The notes: generated from the sequence alone by a model not told the origin. Positions 46,185 to 55,095 are shown, counted from the first letter of the stretch. The stretch is DNA of 64,000 nucleotides from Lactobacillus laiwuensis (GCF_019972835.1 NZ_BPPB01000005.1:1-64000); one strand, 5' to 3'. Made by a program: numbers and translations.

Positions 46185-46227
46185 GAAAATACGGTTGTAT
46201 CATTATTGTCAATACATCCGCGTTTTC
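46185..46227 (-). promoter_or_regulatory. Imperfect inverted repeat upstream of the LacI gene
   Basis: Arms 46185-46200 and 46212-46227 match at 13 of 16 positions around an 11-nt centre. The centre and right arm contain, on the minus strand, TTGACA followed 15 nt later by TATTTT. It may be a regulated promoter of the LacI-DUF4832 segment, or an attenuating hairpin after the PTS genes. Confidence 0.4.
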
Positions 46228-46299
46228 TCAATTTACCCGCTTAATTTTGCAACAGGCTTTTTTCAGCAGATAATCTGATTATTTTTAAATTTCTATGTT

Positions 46300-47136
46300 T
46301 TATGCAACAACTTTTAAATTGAATAAAATAATAGCCAATATTAGAACAAACCAAGTTGCTCTAGTAGAGTTCATATGTTTACGATCAAGCAGCCAATAAA
46401 TAAAGGCAACTAGTAAAACTGGCAGTAGGGATGGCATAATTTGATTAAAAATATCCTGCAGCTTCATCGAAACTTTTCCAGCTCTAAAGATAAACGGGAT
46501 TTTTAAAGTAATAACAGTTGGAATCAAAGCTCCTACAACCGTCACTCCTAGCAGGGTTGCTGAATCAGTCAATGCGTTAAGCTTAGAGCTCATTGAAGTA
46601 ACCAGGTTGACCCCTTGTTTATAGGCAAATGGCATCCAAGTATAAGCCCAAATGTAGATAACGCCTAATGCAACCATCCATAAAATAGCACCAAACGGGT
46701 TGCCTTTAAGAGCCATGTATGATGCAATCGCACCAAAAATAGTGGATTGAACGGTACCTAATAAGGTGTCACCTACAGCAGCAAATGGTCCCATAAGTCC
46801 AGTTTTAATACCTCTTACACCATCAACTGAATCAATTCCCTCTTTTTCCTCCAGAGCAATGTCGACACCTTGGATAATGGAGCCCATATGCGGACTGGTA
46901 TTAAAGTACTCAGACTGCACACGCATCATTTTCTTCATATCTTCAGGCTTATCACCATATAACTTACGTAAAATTGGCATTTGTGAACCAACATAGCCTG
47001 GAGCCATCATAGTTTCGTAGTTCCAGCTTAGTGCGGAGGTAAAAATCCAGCGTAAGTTAGCGCTACGAATATCTTTTTTAGTTAACTTATGACTCTGTGT
47101 TGTCGTAGTTTTTTTAGTAGTATTATTCTTCATCAC
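46300..47136 (-). CDS. PTS mannose-family EIID
   Basis: A 278-residue membrane subunit. The typical EIID features are the early WNYETMMAPGYVGSQMPILRKLYG region, an EKEGIDSV...IKTGLMGPFAAVGDTL block and C-terminal helices. It overlaps the IIC gene by 14 nt. The start is GTG 47136 or ATG 47133. Confidence 0.9.
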   Translation of the reverse strand: MMKNNTTKKTTTTQSHKLTKKDIRSANLRWIFTSALSWNYETMMAPGYVGSQMPILRKLYGDKPEDMKKMMRVQSEYFNTSPHMGSIIQGVDIALEEKEGIDSVDGVRGIKTGLMGPFAAVGDTLLGTVQSTIFGAIASYMALKGNPFGAILWMVALGVIYIWAYTWMPFAYKQGVNLVTSMSSKLNALTDSATLLGVTVVGALIPTVITLKIPFIFRAGKVSMKLQDIFNQIMPSLLPVLLVAFIYWLLDRKHMNSTRATWFVLILAIILFNLKVVA

Positions 47137-47956
47137 CGGTAATTACTCCTTTATCATCAACACCCATTTCAGCAGCTTTTTCTGTATCTAAGCCATTGCT
47201 ACCGCTACCAGACTGGTTTTTGTCATGAATGATAGAATTATAATGATTAATGGCAAAGCCGACTCCGACAAGTGCAACACCAAGCATCGGTACGTTTAAA
47301 TAAGCAGCGGCTACAAAGCCAAAAATCATGTATGCACCAAATTTCTTAATAGGCAAGTAATGCATTAAGATAGCAATACCAACTGCTGGTAACATAGTTC
47401 CGGCAGATTTTAATCCACCCATTAGCCACTGTGGCATATAGTTCAGTACATTTTTGACAAATGCTTCACCAAAAATCAACACTAACAGTACAGGAACCGA
47501 TCTTGAAAGCCCCCACGGAATAGCCCCGTAAAGACTATTTCGTACAACAGCTTTATCATCGTTACGATCGATTGCCTTATCTATTCTGTGTGCAAAATAG
47601 GTATTAGCAAAACGAGCCAAAATATCAAGTTGCACCATCAATAGACCCACTGGAATAGCAACACCAATACCATAGTTAATGCCTTTTCCTGAAATATGCG
47701 CAATTGCAGTACCTATGATTGCTCCGGTGGCATAATCAGGAATCGAAGCACCACCAAAGGTACCGACACCTAATATCATTAACTGCAATGTTGCTCCTAC
47801 GGCCAAACCTAATTTCATATCACCAACAATTAGTCCTGCAATTAATCCAGCGTTAACTGGGTTACCAAAACCAATACCAACTGTGATAATTTCATTGATT
47901 TGGAAGAAAGCAAACAAAGACAGCAAAATTATTTGAACTACACTCAATGAATTCAT
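47123..47956 (-). CDS. PTS mannose-family EIIC
   Basis: A 277-residue membrane subunit with about seven hydrophobic helices, glycine-rich loops (GDMKLGLAVGATLQLMILGVG) and an acidic C-terminal tail. It forms the translocation channel with EIID. The gene starts 2 bp after the IIB stop. Confidence 0.9.
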   Translation of the reverse strand: MNSLSVVQIILLSLFAFFQINEIITVGIGFGNPVNAGLIAGLIVGDMKLGLAVGATLQLMILGVGTFGGASIPDYATGAIIGTAIAHISGKGINYGIGVAIPVGLLMVQLDILARFANTYFAHRIDKAIDRNDDKAVVRNSLYGAIPWGLSRSVPVLLVLIFGEAFVKNVLNYMPQWLMGGLKSAGTMLPAVGIAILMHYLPIKKFGAYMIFGFVAAAYLNVPMLGVALVGVGFAINHYNSIIHDKNQSGSGSNGLDTEKAAEMGVDDKGVITGDEE

Positions 47957-47958
47957 TA

Positions 47959-48450
47959 TTATTTCTCCATCCGTTTATTTAATTCAGACATAAAGTCTTC
48001 TCTAGGATCGTTTGGCACCATCTGGTGATAAAGCTTTACTCCCCGAGCATCAAGTTCCTTAAAAGCCTTTATTTCTTCGTCATTAACTCCCACGCTCTTG
48101 AACAATTGCAGTCTGCCTTCACCACTTGGCAAGTTACCAACATTAACTTCTTTAATTGGTACACCTGCATCGACCATCTTAACCAGAGCCTCTGGTTCAC
48201 GAGTAATAATAAATATTTTTTGGTCAGCATAGCGTCCTTGAACAATATTGTTACTTGCACGATCTGGTGGCAAAATACTTAAAGCTGCTTGAGTGGGACG
48301 AGCTAATTTTAAAGCTGTTTTTTCCAAGTCATCCTTAGATACTTTATCGCCAACGACCATTAAGCGTTCTGCACCTAATTGCCCAGTCCATACACGAGCC
48401 ACTTGACCATGAATCAAACGGCTATCAACTCTCACATTAACTAACTGCAC
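47959..48450 (-). CDS. PTS mannose-family EIIB
   Basis: A 163-residue cytoplasmic phosphotransfer subunit with active His14 in the standard motif RLIHGQVARVW. The GTG start at 48450 has GGAGG 9 nt upstream. It heads the IIB-IIC-IID operon. No mannose-family EIIA is encoded in the window, so an unlinked one must supply phosphate. Confidence 0.9.
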   Translation of the reverse strand: MQLVNVRVDSRLIHGQVARVWTGQLGAERLMVVGDKVSKDDLEKTALKLARPTQAALSILPPDRASNNIVQGRYADQKIFIITREPEALVKMVDAGVPIKEVNVGNLPSGEGRLQLFKSVGVNDEEIKAFKELDARGVKLYHQMVPNDPREDFMSELNKRMEK

Positions 48451-48468
48451 AATTCATTACCTCCTTCT

Positions 48469-48482
48469 TGTTATCGCTTACA
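48469..48482 (-). promoter_or_regulatory. Perfect cre site of the mannose-family PTS operon
   Basis: On the minus strand TGTAAGCGATAACA matches TGWAANCGNTNWCA at all 14 positions. It lies just downstream of the promoter, in a repression position for CcpA. Confidence 0.8.
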
Positions 48483-48497
48483 TTTACTTACACCAAA

Positions 48498-48526
48498 ATT
48501 ATAGTTTATATATTTTGTTTTGTAAA
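48498..48526 (-). promoter_or_regulatory. Promoter of the mannose-family PTS operon
   Basis: Minus-strand TTTACA (48521-48526), a 17-nt spacer and TATAAT (48498-48503), 48 bp before the IIB start codon. Confidence 0.75.
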
Positions 48527-48616
48527 CACAATTTTTTTTAGTAAACAAGATTGACATTAACCTGTTTTATTAATAAGCTAATCTTAAACATCTATTATTA
48601 AAGAAAGTGTAACGGT

Positions 48617-49009
48617 ATGATTACAGTTCAACGATCAAAAAGTAATATTTCAATGGGCAAACCCACAACTGTAATAGTTAACGGTTTAAGAGTAGGAGGT
48701 ATTGCGGCTGGCTATGCTTTAAAATTAAATTTAAAAAAAGGGGACTCGCTGCAACTAACTCAAGGCCTACTAAATCGCTCAGCCAAAATGATTATTAATA
48801 ATACTGACGCTCATTATAAAGTTATTCCGAATCCAAAATCAGCAGGCTTAATAGCTGTTATGATTGCTGCTTTATTATTAATTCCGCCAATGATTAAAAA
48901 CTATGTTCCTTTTTCACAAAACGTTTCAGCAATTATTATCTTTTTAATCTTTTTGTTTATTGAATTAATTTTCAATTTCCGCTGTGGTTTACTTATCGAA
49001 GAAATTTAA
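48617..49009 (+). CDS. Small membrane protein of unknown function
   Basis: A 130-residue protein. Residues 1-75 are predicted beta-rich and soluble (TTVIVNGLRVGGI...KLNLKKGDSLQL), reminiscent of PEGA-like or carrier folds. Residues 78-125 form two membrane helices. It is divergent from the PTS operon across 166 bp and has only a weak ribosome site. I do not recognise the family. Confidence 0.5.
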   Translation: MITVQRSKSNISMGKPTTVIVNGLRVGGIAAGYALKLNLKKGDSLQLTQGLLNRSAKMIINNTDAHYKVIPNPKSAGLIAVMIAALLLIPPMIKNYVPFSQNVSAIIIFLIFLFIELIFNFRCGLLIEEI

Positions 49010-49078
49010 TAAAGATGCTGCCAAAAAGTTCAGTTAATGATTTTATATACATACAAAAAAGCTCAGTTTTATAATAAG

Positions 49079-49391
49079 TCCAAAAACTTGGACAAAAAAT
49101 TAATATTATTTCTTTAAGGCATGAGCCCGATATTCTTTCAGGGTCATGCCTTTTAGTCTCTTTTTAATTCTAGTGGTTAGCTCTAGTTGCTTATCCCGTT
49201 TAGCAGGTTGAGAGTTAGTGTAATAGTAATTAAATGTAAGTCTTTGTAGTTTGCCCAAGTCTTAAAAATATAATCTAAAGCCGTGAACTTGATATTCCGT
49301 CCTGGCAATAGTTAACATTGGTATTTCCTTAATTTTCCATTTAGATAATATAGTCATAAAAAAGCTCCAAAAGTTGTCCAACTTTTGGGGC
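49079..49391 (-). mobile_element. Decayed IS3-family element
   Basis: Imperfect terminal repeats TCCAAAAACTTGGACAA (49079-49095) and, inverted, CCCCAAAAGTTGGACAA (49375-49391) bracket about 310 bp. Inside, the minus strand encodes the end of an IS3-type transposase (see the pseudogene). A full element would be roughly 1.2-1.5 kb, so most of it has been deleted. It sits exactly between the two glycan loci. Confidence 0.6.
49106..49236 (-). pseudogene. C-terminal remnant of an IS3-family transposase (orfB)
   Basis: Minus-strand frame ending at 49106 reads ...TTRIKKRLKGMTLKEYRAH followed by ALKK and stop, the typical IS3/IS150 orfB C-terminus (normally ...NxxRIkxkLkGmtPveYR). Upstream sequence is too degenerate to follow and has no start. 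Confidence 0.6.
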
Positions 49392-49545
49392 TCAGGACAA
49401 CACTTAACTTTTTTATTTTTTTAAAGGTTAATTTTGTTTTAAAATATATAGTACCTTTTACTCAAAACTTTGTTTAGCTAAGCATTTGTAAATTATTACT
49501 TATAAATGCTATGCTTAAATTAATTATCTAAAAGTCAAAATTCAC

Positions 49546-49554
49546 TAATTGAAC
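49546..49554 (+). promoter_or_regulatory. Half operator upstream of the second LacI gene
   Basis: TAATTGAAC is identical to one arm of the palindrome at 50631-50650. It lies 28 bp before the LacI start, suggesting weak autoregulation. Confidence 0.4.
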
Positions 49555-49581
49555 AGGATACAAATTTTGGAGGAAACATAG

Positions 49582-50586
49582 TTGGCTACAATTAGAGATG
49601 TTGCACAAATAGCTGGAGTATCTGTTGGTACAGTTTCCCGATACTTAAACGGTTATACTTTAAAAAAGGAAAATAATACTAAGGTAAGTAAAGCAATCAA
49701 GCAACTAAATTTTAAACAAAACTATATTGCCAAGGGCTTAAAAAACAAAAAAAGTCACACTATTGGTGTCATTGTTAATAATTTAACCGATGTCTTTGCT
49801 GCTTCTGTTGTTACTCCATTAGAATATTATTTGGAAGAAAATGGTTATAGTTTAATCCTCTGCGATTACGCCAATAAAATGACAAATCTTGAAAAAAAGA
49901 TAACCTTTTTAGATTCTAGGAGTGTAGATGGTATTGTCGTTTTTCATTTGGATCATTCTATACCTGCTTTAGATGCGTTAAAAGAAGAAAATATCCCTTT
50001 GGTTGCAGTTGATGCCCCAATTAGTGGGATAAATTGTGATGCTGTTTTAGTTGACAACTATAACGCCTCTTTTAATGTTGTCCAAAAATTTTATCAATTA
50101 GGGCATCGTAAGATAGGAATTATAGCCGGAACCAAAAATAGATATATTAGTATAGAAAGGCTTCGTGGCTATATAGATGCCATGAGAGAAAATAACATAT
50201 ATGAAGAGTCACTTATCGAAGAAGGTAATTATTTCAAAAAAGATGGCTACTTTTGTACTAAAAAGCTTCTCAAAAATAATCCAGACATCACAGCTTTATA
50301 TATAACAAATTATTATATGACTATTGGGGCAATTCAAGCAATTCATGAAAAAGGTTTAATAATTCCTGATGACATATCAATTATTGGATTTGATGACTAT
50401 GATCTTTCAGATGTTATTCAGCCTAAATTGAGCGTAGTAGCACAGCCGGTTCACGAAATTGGGAAAAAAATCGGAAAAATCCTTTTAGAAAAAATTAAAA
50501 ACCCTAAAAATAAGAAATATAAAAAATATTATTTAAAAACTAAACTTGTTTGGCGAGATTCAGTTGGAAAGATCACTTATTCTTGA
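49582..50586 (+). CDS. LacI-family regulator of the fucosidase-PTS operon
   Basis: A 334-residue repressor with the LacI headpiece (ATIRDVAQIAGVSVGTVSRYL) and periplasmic-binding-like core (HTIGVIVNNLTDVFAASV, GIIAGTKNRYISIERLRGY). The TTG start has GGAGG 8 nt upstream. It lies directly upstream of the fucosidase operon, whose promoter carries a perfect 20-bp operator. A sugar or sugar phosphate from that pathway is the likely inducer. Confidence 0.88.
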   Translation: MATIRDVAQIAGVSVGTVSRYLNGYTLKKENNTKVSKAIKQLNFKQNYIAKGLKNKKSHTIGVIVNNLTDVFAASVVTPLEYYLEENGYSLILCDYANKMTNLEKKITFLDSRSVDGIVVFHLDHSIPALDALKEENIPLVAVDAPISGINCDAVLVDNYNASFNVVQKFYQLGHRKIGIIAGTKNRYISIERLRGYIDAMRENNIYEESLIEEGNYFKKDGYFCTKKLLKNNPDITALYITNYYMTIGAIQAIHEKGLIIPDDISIIGFDDYDLSDVIQPKLSVVAQPVHEIGKKIGKILLEKIKNPKNKKYKKYYLKTKLVWRDSVGKITYS

Positions 50587-50599
50587 TAAAGCGCTTGCA
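50586..50599 (+). promoter_or_regulatory. cre-like site at the fucosidase operon promoter
   Basis: ATAAAGCGCTTGCA matches the cre consensus at 11 of 14 positions. It overlaps the -35 of the promoter. Confidence 0.5.
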
Positions 50600-50623
50600 T
50601 ATTTATGATATATGCTTTATTAT
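50595..50623 (+). promoter_or_regulatory. Promoter of the fucosidase-PTS operon
   Basis: TTGCAT (50595-50600), a 17-nt spacer and TATTAT (50618-50623). Confidence 0.55.
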
Positions 50624-50630
50624 TAACTTG

Positions 50631-50650
50631 TAATTGAACCGGTTCAATTA
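50631..50650. promoter_or_regulatory. LacI operator, perfect 20-bp palindrome
   Basis: TAATTGAACC / GGTTCAATTA with the central CCGG/CG dyad typical of LacI-family operators. It covers the expected transcription start of the fucosidase operon. Confidence 0.8.
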
Positions 50651-50682
50651 TATTAATAAATAATAAGGTGGTGAAAATTTAA

Positions 50683-51927
50683 TTGTATAAAGAAAAAAGA
50701 ATACAAGAATTTGAAGAAATGAGTCTCGGCTTGTTTGTCCATTGGGGATTATATTCGCTATTAGAGGAAGGAGAATGGACTGAAGAAATAAATAAAATAC
50801 CTCCTAAAAAATATGAAAAATTAATCAGTCATTTCACTGCAGAAGAGTTTTCTGCCAAACAGTTAGTTCTAGCTGCAAAGGAAATGGGTGCTAAATATAT
50901 TACTTTAACAACAAAACATCATGAAGGTTTTTACTTATATGATACTAAAGGACTAAGCACTTTTGATGTTATGCACTCACCAGCTCACCGTGATCTTATC
51001 AGAGAATTTACTACTGCTTGCCATGAAGAAAATATTAAACCTTTTCTTTATATGGCGACTTATGATTGGCATGATGCAGATTTTGAGAATAATTTTGACA
51101 AATATTTAAAGCATTTAAATCAAGCAATAAAAATTTTGTGCACAAACTACGGTGAAATTGGAGGATTTTGGTTTGATGGTAATTGGGAAAAGCCTAATGC
51201 AAATTGGAAACTGGATGAATTGTATAAAATAATTCGTACTTATCAACCAAATGCAATGATCATAAATAACACTGGACTTGAAAACAGAGGAAAACTTATT
51301 AATCCTGAAATTGATGCTGTGACTTATGAGCAAAGTGTAGCCGATAATAATACTGTCGGAAATAAAAATGACAAGTATGTTGCTAAAGAATCAAGCATGA
51401 CAATTAATGATCATTGGGGCTGGGCAAGAGATGATTTAAACTACAAAACTGTTGCTCAAATTATAGAAAAAATCTGTCAAGCTAAAAATTTGAAATCAAA
51501 TTTTCTTTTAAATATTGGTTTGACAGGCAGTGGTTCTATTCCTCAAATATTTAAAGATTATTTACATGCCATTGGAATATGGATCTCTAAAAACAAGGTG
51601 GCCTACTATTATGGTAATCCAACAAATATTACAAGCAAAAGTAATAAAAAAGACTTTGTCTTAAGAGAAAATAACAAATTATATTTCTTTCTCCACGATT
51701 TAGGTGTTGTGGGAGATGAAAATGTTATTTTAACAGGTAGTAACACAAATCCAAGAAGTTTTACAAATTTATACCATAAAATTGAATCGGTTCATTTAAT
51801 TGACAATAATGAACCTTTAAGTTTTATGCAAGATCTAAAAGAAGGAATATTTACTATAAACGCTAAAGGTAATCGTTATGGAAGAAATTTAATAGTACGA
51901 ATTGCTTGTGCTATTATCTCCAAATAA
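50683..51927 (+). CDS. Cytoplasmic alpha-L-fucosidase (GH29)
   Basis: A 414-residue enzyme of glycoside hydrolase family 29. GH29 landmarks are LFVHWGLYS (17-25), TTKHHEGF (77-83) and the nucleophile region GGFWFDGNW with D165. No signal peptide is present, so it acts on imported fucosides. AAGGTGG precedes the TTG start. It is followed by PTS genes of the lactose/cellobiose family, so its substrate may be a PTS-imported, possibly phosphorylated, fucosyl oligosaccharide. Confidence 0.85.
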   Translation: MYKEKRIQEFEEMSLGLFVHWGLYSLLEEGEWTEEINKIPPKKYEKLISHFTAEEFSAKQLVLAAKEMGAKYITLTTKHHEGFYLYDTKGLSTFDVMHSPAHRDLIREFTTACHEENIKPFLYMATYDWHDADFENNFDKYLKHLNQAIKILCTNYGEIGGFWFDGNWEKPNANWKLDELYKIIRTYQPNAMIINNTGLENRGKLINPEIDAVTYEQSVADNNTVGNKNDKYVAKESSMTINDHWGWARDDLNYKTVAQIIEKICQAKNLKSNFLLNIGLTGSGSIPQIFKDYLHAIGIWISKNKVAYYYGNPTNITSKSNKKDFVLRENNKLYFFLHDLGVVGDENVILTGSNTNPRSFTNLYHKIESVHLIDNNEPLSFMQDLKEGIFTINAKGNRYGRNLIVRIACAIISK

Positions 51928-51944
51928 ATAAGAAAGGAGAAATT

Positions 51945-52268
51945 ATGCGAGTTTTACTTTCATGTGGCGGAAAAATGAGTTCTTCACAGTTAGCAGAATA
52001 CATTGAAGACGCCGCAAAGAAAAGAAATATAGATGATATTAAGGTTGATGCAACAAGCATTGACGCCATTGAAGACGATATTAAAAATGCAAATTATGAT
52101 CTTGTATTATTGGCCCCACAAGTTTCTTATAGAGCCGATTATATTCGAAAAGAATATTTAGATTCTAAAAACATTCCACTTAAACTTATAAAAGGAAGCC
52201 TATACAATCCTATTCATGCCAATGAGCTTCTTGATGATATCATAAAATTTAAAGAGAAAGGAGAGTAA
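51945..52268 (+). CDS. PTS lactose/cellobiose-family EIIB
   Basis: A 107-residue cytoplasmic subunit with active Cys7 in MRVLLSCGGKMSSSQLAE. The ATG at 51945 follows AAAGGAG by 6 nt. An earlier in-frame ATG at 51906 lies inside the fucosidase gene and is rejected. Confidence 0.9.
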   Translation: MRVLLSCGGKMSSSQLAEYIEDAAKKRNIDDIKVDATSIDAIEDDIKNANYDLVLLAPQVSYRADYIRKEYLDSKNIPLKLIKGSLYNPIHANELLDDIIKFKEKGE

Positions 52269-52273
52269 TAAAA

Positions 52274-53590
52274 ATGAAATTCAATAAAGAAAAAATTATT
52301 GATAGTCTTAACAAGCTTTCAAATCAACGCCATTTAAATGCCATTCGAAATGGGATGAGTACAATTATTCCAGTTGTTGTTATTGGATCATTTTTTACTC
52401 TTATTCTTAGCATACCTATAGATGGCTGGAAAAAGTTTATTGCCCCATTTGCAACTAAACTGTCAGTTCCTTTAACTTTCACCGTCAATTTTATGTCAAT
52501 TTATGTTGCGTTTGCTATTGCTTATTATTTAGCTGGCGAATACAAAAAAGTTGACAGACTGTCAGCGGGTGTCCTCAGTGTGTTAGGCTTTTTAATCGCA
52601 ACAGTAACGCCTACAACAATAACTGACACTATGACCAAAGCAACAAAATTAGCAGCAGGAGACTATTTACCTGTTAGTTCATTCGGAGCTTCAGGATTAT
52701 TTACAGCAATTGTAATGGGATTATTTTCTGTTGAAGTAATGCGTTTCTTTGTAGATCGTAACTGGGTCATAAAATTACCTAAAGGAGTCCCACCAGCTGT
52801 AATTAATTCATTTATTTCGTTAATCCCAGGTATCGTTATTATTCTTACTTCATGGGTCATTAAAGTAGGACTTAATTTCGATATCAACACTGCTCTGACT
52901 TGGGTCTTTTCTCCTATAGGTCAGTTTGGCAAAGATAATCTAGCTTCAGTTATTGTACCAATTTTACTTATTTCTATTGTTTGGCAATTTGGTATCCATG
53001 GGATGATTATTGCCACACCTATTCTATTTCCATATTGGTACGGCAATTTGGATCAAAACATTCAAGCTTTAAAAGTTGGTAAAGCTATTCCCCACTTTAT
53101 GACAGAACAATTTTTTCAATGGTTTGTCTGGATTGGAGGATGTGGAACAGTTTTAGCTCTAACAATTTTAATGGCCTTTATTGGTAAATCAGAATTTTCA
53201 AAAGCTTTAGGTCGTATTTCATTAGGACCTTTAATCTTCAATATAGCTGAGCCAATCATCTACGGAGTCCCAGTTTTGTTTAATCCAATTTTTACCATAC
53301 CATTCATAGCTGCACCGTTAGCTGATGGTGTTCTAGCATGGTTTGTCATGGGTGTACTTCATTGGGTAAACTATCCAATTGCGGCTCCCCCTTGGGTATT
53401 ACCAGCACCAATTGGTGCATATTTAGCAACAGGATTTGATTGGCGAGCTATTGTTTTGTCATTTGCATGCTTAGCACTTGCAATAGTAATTTGGTATCCA
53501 TTTTTTAAAGTTTTTGATAGACGTCAAGTCAAAATAGAAGAAGAAGCCAAAAATAATGACGAAAAGCAACAAGTTGTACCAGATAATTAA
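52274..53590 (+). CDS. PTS lactose/cellobiose-family EIIC
   Basis: A 438-residue permease with about ten helices. Typical EIIC(Cel) features are NAIRNGMSTIIPVVVIGSFF near the start, KLPKGVPPAVINSFISLIPG in the middle, and IFNIAEPIIYGVPVLFNP in the C-terminal half. It starts 5 bp after the IIB stop behind AAAGGAGAG. Confidence 0.9.
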   Translation: MKFNKEKIIDSLNKLSNQRHLNAIRNGMSTIIPVVVIGSFFTLILSIPIDGWKKFIAPFATKLSVPLTFTVNFMSIYVAFAIAYYLAGEYKKVDRLSAGVLSVLGFLIATVTPTTITDTMTKATKLAAGDYLPVSSFGASGLFTAIVMGLFSVEVMRFFVDRNWVIKLPKGVPPAVINSFISLIPGIVIILTSWVIKVGLNFDINTALTWVFSPIGQFGKDNLASVIVPILLISIVWQFGIHGMIIATPILFPYWYGNLDQNIQALKVGKAIPHFMTEQFFQWFVWIGGCGTVLALTILMAFIGKSEFSKALGRISLGPLIFNIAEPIIYGVPVLFNPIFTIPFIAAPLADGVLAWFVMGVLHWVNYPIAAPPWVLPAPIGAYLATGFDWRAIVLSFACLALAIVIWYPFFKVFDRRQVKIEEEAKNNDEKQQVVPDN

Positions 53591-53616
53591 TAAAAGGAGT
53601 GTGAATAAATAATATT

Positions 53617-54708
53617 ATGTACGGTATTTCAATTTATCCTAATAAAGAAAAATACGATGACACAATTTCATATATTAAACTTGCAAATCAATTAGGATAT
53701 AAAAGGATTTTCTCAAGTCTTTTATATAACGATCGGCCAAAGGATGAAGAATTAGATCAATTTAAGTCTATTTTACAATACGCACGTAAACTAGGTTTTG
53801 AAATAATTCTTGATGTAAACCCACAGACTTATAAGGCATTAAATATCTCTGAAACTAATTTAAGCTTTTTCAAAAGCTTAGGTGCTACTGGCGTCAGATT
53901 AGATTCAAATTTTGATGGCTTAGTTGAATCAATTATGACTTATGATAATTCTGATCTAAGTATTGAATTAAACATTAGTAATGATACAGATATGATCAGT
54001 AATATTTTATCTTATCAGCCAAATACTCATCGCATAATTGGTTGTCATAATTTTTATCCTCAACGATATACTGGACTCGATCTTAACTACTTTCTACATT
54101 GCTCAGCTAAATATAAGAAGCTTGGTTTACGAACGGCTGCATTTGTTTCTTCACAAGTTGCAAAGAATTGTCCTCTAGTGTACAACGATGGTTTACCAAC
54201 ACTTGAACAGCACCGAGATTTAGATTTGGTTACTCAAGCTAAACACCTTATTGCAACTGGGCTAATAGATGATATCATTATTTCCAATTCATTTGCATCA
54301 GAAGATGAATTGCGCCAAATGGCATCTTTAAATAATCATCTGATAACCCTTGATATCAATTTTGAAAATTCAGTAAGTGATGTAGAACGAGAAATCGTTT
54401 TAAAGAACTTACATTTTCGTCGGGGTGATATAACCAGTTATTCTATTCGTTCTACATTTGTAAAGTTAAAATACCAAAATGTAGTTTCAATTCCTCCTAC
54501 CAATACACCAAATATTCTGCACCGAGGTGATATAACAATAGGAAATAACAATTTCGGACAATACAAGGCAGAACTAAAAATTGTTTTACAGGAAATGAAG
54601 AATATTGATCATTTACAAAATGTAGTTGGTCATATTCCAGATAATGAGCTTTTCTTAATAGATTACATAAAACCCTGGACAAAATTTATTTTCAAAGAGA
54701 GAGTATAG
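53617..54708 (+). CDS. DUF871/MupG-like protein
   Basis: A 363-residue cytoplasmic barrel protein beginning MYGISIYPNKEKYDDTISYI, with GVRLDSNFDG, IIGCHNFYPQRYTGL and a C-terminal HRGDITIGN block. This is the DUF871 family that includes the 6-phospho-N-acetylmuramidase MupG. Several characterised relatives split phosphorylated disaccharides. Its place between EIIC and EIIA suggests a 6-phospho-glycosidase role in this pathway; the substrate is inferred. AAGGAG lies 17 nt upstream, unusually far from the ATG. Confidence 0.8.
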   Translation: MYGISIYPNKEKYDDTISYIKLANQLGYKRIFSSLLYNDRPKDEELDQFKSILQYARKLGFEIILDVNPQTYKALNISETNLSFFKSLGATGVRLDSNFDGLVESIMTYDNSDLSIELNISNDTDMISNILSYQPNTHRIIGCHNFYPQRYTGLDLNYFLHCSAKYKKLGLRTAAFVSSQVAKNCPLVYNDGLPTLEQHRDLDLVTQAKHLIATGLIDDIIISNSFASEDELRQMASLNNHLITLDINFENSVSDVEREIVLKNLHFRRGDITSYSIRSTFVKLKYQNVVSIPPTNTPNILHRGDITIGNNNFGQYKAELKIVLQEMKNIDHLQNVVGHIPDNELFLIDYIKPWTKFIFKERV

Positions 54709-54710
54709 CT

Positions 54711-55031
54711 ATGAACTATATTGAACAAAATATTTTTGAAGTAATTGCTGCTGCAGGTGAGTCTAAAGGGAATAGTATGAAAGCAATAGATTATGCTAAT
54801 GATGGAAAAGAAGATGAGGCAAAGAAATACTTACTAAAAGCAACAAATTCTTTAAAGAAAGGAAATAAAGCCCATTTTAAACTAATTACAGGTAAAGAAG
54901 CGGAAAAAATAAACTTTTCTGTGTTATTAATTCACGCTGAAGACCAACTAATGGCCGCAGAAACTTTTAGAGATCTAGCTACCAAATTAGTTGAAACTGA
55001 CTTAAAATTAGCTAAATTAACATCAAAATGA
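54711..55031 (+). CDS. PTS lactose/cellobiose-family EIIA
   Basis: A 106-residue helical subunit with active His75 in VLLIHAEDQLMAAETF. It begins 2 bp after the DUF871 gene and closes the operon. Together with the IIB and IIC genes it gives a complete permease. Confidence 0.9.
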   Translation: MNYIEQNIFEVIAAAGESKGNSMKAIDYANDGKEDEAKKYLLKATNSLKKGNKAHFKLITGKEAEKINFSVLLIHAEDQLMAAETFRDLATKLVETDLKLAKLTSK

Positions 55032-55095
55032 CTTTTATAACTAATTGATTGACAATTAGCCTAATCATCAAAAATTTAATAGAATAAAAACCTTT

